In this document: positions 63,087 through 64,000 of the stretch, in pieces
Numbering within the stretch: the stretch's first letter is position 1
Layout of the letters: each line of letters opens with the position of its first letter
NCBI GenBank assembly: GCA_013396915.1
Contig: VWZL01006771.1
Span: 2,452,805 to 2,516,804 of the forward strand
DNA: 64,000 bases
Direction: 5' to 3'
Origin: Stercorarius parasiticus
Taxonomy: Eukaryota > Chordata > Aves > Charadriiformes > Stercorariidae
Notes under the pieces: model-generated
The model's database searches: none
The model's input: the letters and a program-made list of their open reading frames with translations, nothing else
Told to the model about the DNA's origin: nothing
Made by a program: the position numbers and the translations under genes

Positions 63087-63099
63087 AAAAAAAAAAAAA
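63087..63099 (+). repeat. A13 homopolymer next to a G7 run
   Basis: Thirteen adenines are followed by GGAGGGGGGGC just outside the CpG island. It is a simple repeat at the compositional boundary. Confidence 0.9.
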
Positions 63100-63147
63100 G
63101 GAGGGGGGGCAGCTAATAGCAGACTTGCATTTCAGGGAAGAGCCTAC

Positions 63148-63334
63148 CCTTGCAGCAGTATATATAAATACTCCCCACTCTCTTCCTCTGGGAGGAAGAG
63201 ATTATTATTTGATTCACCGAAGCCGTCTCCAGGGCTGACGGCATATGGGCGCTCGGTCCCCGATGCCGGCGGGCTGTCACCGCCGCCCGCCCCTCGCTCC
63301 GCCACCGGAGCGGGGACACACGGGGGCGGGGAGT

Positions 63335-63365
<31 letters not shown>

Positions 63366-63434
63366 GCTGGGGAGGGCGGGCCGGGGCTGCCGCTCAGCCA
63401 CGGCCACGGCGAGATGCGGGAACCGGAGCAGCAT
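63148..63434 (-). CDS. candidate first coding exon in the CpG island
   Basis: On the minus strand an ATG at 63,432-63,434 opens a 95-codon frame reaching a donor-like AAGG/GTAGGC at 63,146-63,148. The frame starts with a short hydrophobic stretch (MLLRFPHLAVAVA) that could be a weak signal peptide. It runs through a Pro/Ala repeat encoded by the (GAGCCG)5 tract and ends in an acidic segment (FGESNNNLFLPEEESGEYLY). The ATG context is poor (T at -3, C at +4), and a stop lies 13 codons upstream in frame. The phase at the donor fits the candidate exon at 61,474. Equally, the whole segment may be untranslated promoter sequence, because long frames are easy to obtain in GC-rich DNA. Confidence 0.15.
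63159..63170. promoter_or_regulatory. TATA-like element
   Basis: TATATATAAATA lies just left of the CpG-dense region. Read on + it would place a start near 63,190-63,200, at the left margin of the island. The minus-strand reading (TATTTATATATA) is also TATA-like. CpG-island promoters often lack TATA boxes, so this may be incidental. Confidence 0.25.
63335..63364 (+). repeat. (GAGCCG)5 hexanucleotide repeat
   Basis: Five perfect GAGCCG units lie inside the CpG island. In frame it would encode Glu-Pro repeats on + or Ala-Pro repeats on the minus strand. GC-rich hexamer repeats in promoters and first exons are prone to length change. Confidence 0.97.
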
Positions 63435-63651
63435 CAAAATCAACCACGCCAAGAAAATCACCACAAGCTTTCAATTATACATTAAAAAGAAAAAAAACCC
63501 GCAATTAAAAAAAAAAGATCGTTTTCTCTAAGCCACCTCGCTAGTATTGTCCAAAACGACCCCATCGTGGGGTATTTTGCTGCAACCGACACACGCGTGG
63601 CGCGGAGCCCGCGGCGCGTCCCTGGGCACGGCGAGCGCGGGGTGTCTCCGC

Positions 63652-63663
63652 GGGCAGGTACGC
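63652..63663 (+). other. consensus splice donor in the island
   Basis: GGGCAG/GTACGC, with GT at 63,658-63,659, is a good vertebrate 5' splice site in GC-rich DNA. It would end a + strand first exon of a gene extending right of the window. A second site, CACAG/GTAGAA with GT at 63,836-63,837, is an alternative. Both are sequence matches only. Confidence 0.3.
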
Positions 63664-63942
63664 GGCCCATTCCGCAGGGCTGCGGTGCCGCGGCAGGGCA
63701 GGAACCCCTCCGAGCAGCCGGCCCGACGGATTTTTTCCATACCCCCCCCCGGCCCCACATGGCGCAAGGCAGGGGCGGCCAGCCCTGCCACCAGAGCCCC
63801 CCGCCCGCGCCGCAGCCCGGAGCGGGAATTCACAGGTAGAACAAAACATCCACGCCGGTATCCTCCGCCAACGGGGAAAGGGGGGGACCGTCAGGGGAGC
63901 CCCGTGGCCAGGGAGGGCAGCAGGGCCGTGGGGAGGGGGTGA

Positions 63943-63959
63943 GGGTGTGTGTGTGTGAG
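63943..63959 (+). repeat. short (GT)n repeat
   Basis: About seven GT dinucleotides sit inside the CpG island. It is a minor microsatellite. Confidence 0.9.
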
Positions 63960-64000
63960 GAGGGAAGCGGGCCGGGGGCCGCCGCGCCAACCGCCGCCCG

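Larger units (their letters stand above)
57444..63147. other. non-coding stretch left of the CpG island
   Basis: Mostly AT-rich unique DNA with a purine-rich patch at 57.6 kb and an A21 tract. A small GC-rich islet with a hairpin lies at 60.57-60.66 kb, a minus-strand exon candidate at 61.36-61.47 kb, an ancient repeat fossil at 61.8-61.9 kb and an AGAC-rich repeat at 62.95 kb. GC content begins to climb after about 62.7 kb towards the island. If a minus-strand gene starts in the island, this is its first intron. Confidence 0.45.
63200..64000. promoter_or_regulatory. CpG-island promoter, continuing past the window
   Basis: From about 63,200 the sequence becomes GC-rich, and CpG dinucleotides occur at close to the frequency expected without methylation loss. 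The contrast with the AT-rich, CpG-poor DNA to the left is strong. GC boxes (GGGGCGGGG at 63,323-63,331, GGGCGGG at 63,374-63,380) fit SP/KLF-factor binding. A more AT-rich interruption at about 63,430-63,540 divides it into two parts. In vertebrates such islands mark promoters and first exons. Two strong + strand splice donors are present (after 63,657 and 63,835), and one minus-strand donor lies at the left edge, so it may be bidirectional. The island is cut by the window end. Confidence 0.85.

Noticed and set aside
63144..63464. 106-residue minus-strand protein with a strong signal peptide (starting VIFLAWLILML)
   Set aside because: The apparent start codon is GTG, which is not a normal eukaryotic start. 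The first ATG comes ten codons later, which removes most of the hydrophobic run.
1..64000. tRNA, rRNA, CRISPR array or known microRNA
   Set aside because: I looked for direct-repeat arrays, cloverleaf-type box A/B patterns and familiar microRNA seeds and found none. The hairpins seen are too short for microRNA precursors.

Overview
The window looks like nuclear DNA from a bird. The best evidence is six fragments of the CR1 LINE, the dominant retrotransposon of bird genomes. One of them ends in the octamer repeat ATTCTATG that is typical of avian CR1, and two carry the recognisable C-terminal tail of the CR1 reverse-transcriptase ORF. Three older fossils resemble the ancient palindromic, MITE-like repeats shared by birds, crocodilians and turtles. 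I see no bacterial, viral or organellar gene organisation and cannot name the species or the chromosome.

Layout. Nearly all of positions 1 to about 63,100 is AT-rich, unique, non-coding sequence of the kind found in a long intron or intergenic region. It is interrupted by CR1 copies near 3.0-3.5 kb (-), 12.8-13.3 kb (+), 17.2-17.8 kb (-), 29.4-29.6 kb (-), 49.4-49.6 kb (-) and 57.2-57.4 kb (-), by poly(A) tracts and by a few microsatellites. From about 63.2 kb to the right edge the base composition changes sharply to a GC- and CpG-dense island with GC boxes, a TATA-like element, a (GAGCCG)5 repeat and two consensus + strand splice donors. This is almost certainly a promoter and first-exon region that continues beyond the window. 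Its main direction of transcription cannot be fixed from the sequence.

Coding content. No gene can be named. The long open frames (160 codons at 5.9-6.4 kb, 166 at 53.4-53.9 kb) are about as long as chance would give in 64 kb read in six frames. A small set of segments is better than chance-like because an intron-type acceptor, an open and protein-like frame and locally raised GC or CpG coincide. On the minus strand these are 63.15-63.43, 61.36-61.47, 45.42-45.64, 44.88-44.99, 40.16-40.18, 38.58-38.69 and 25.14-25.43 kb. On the plus strand there is 19.30-19.48 kb. Several of the minus-strand candidates have compatible phases and could belong to one gene that starts in the CpG island and runs leftward, but each is listed at low confidence.

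Other signals worth testing are an exact NF-E2/antioxidant-response core inside an inverted repeat at the edge of an ATTA-rich, enhancer-like block (7.77-7.99 kb), a DR0 nuclear-receptor element (51.33 kb), a CTCF-like motif (41.95 kb), several perfect hairpins and palindromes, and CpG-rich islets inside otherwise AT-rich DNA. I found no convincing previously undescribed system. The most interesting leads are the unnamed candidate exons.
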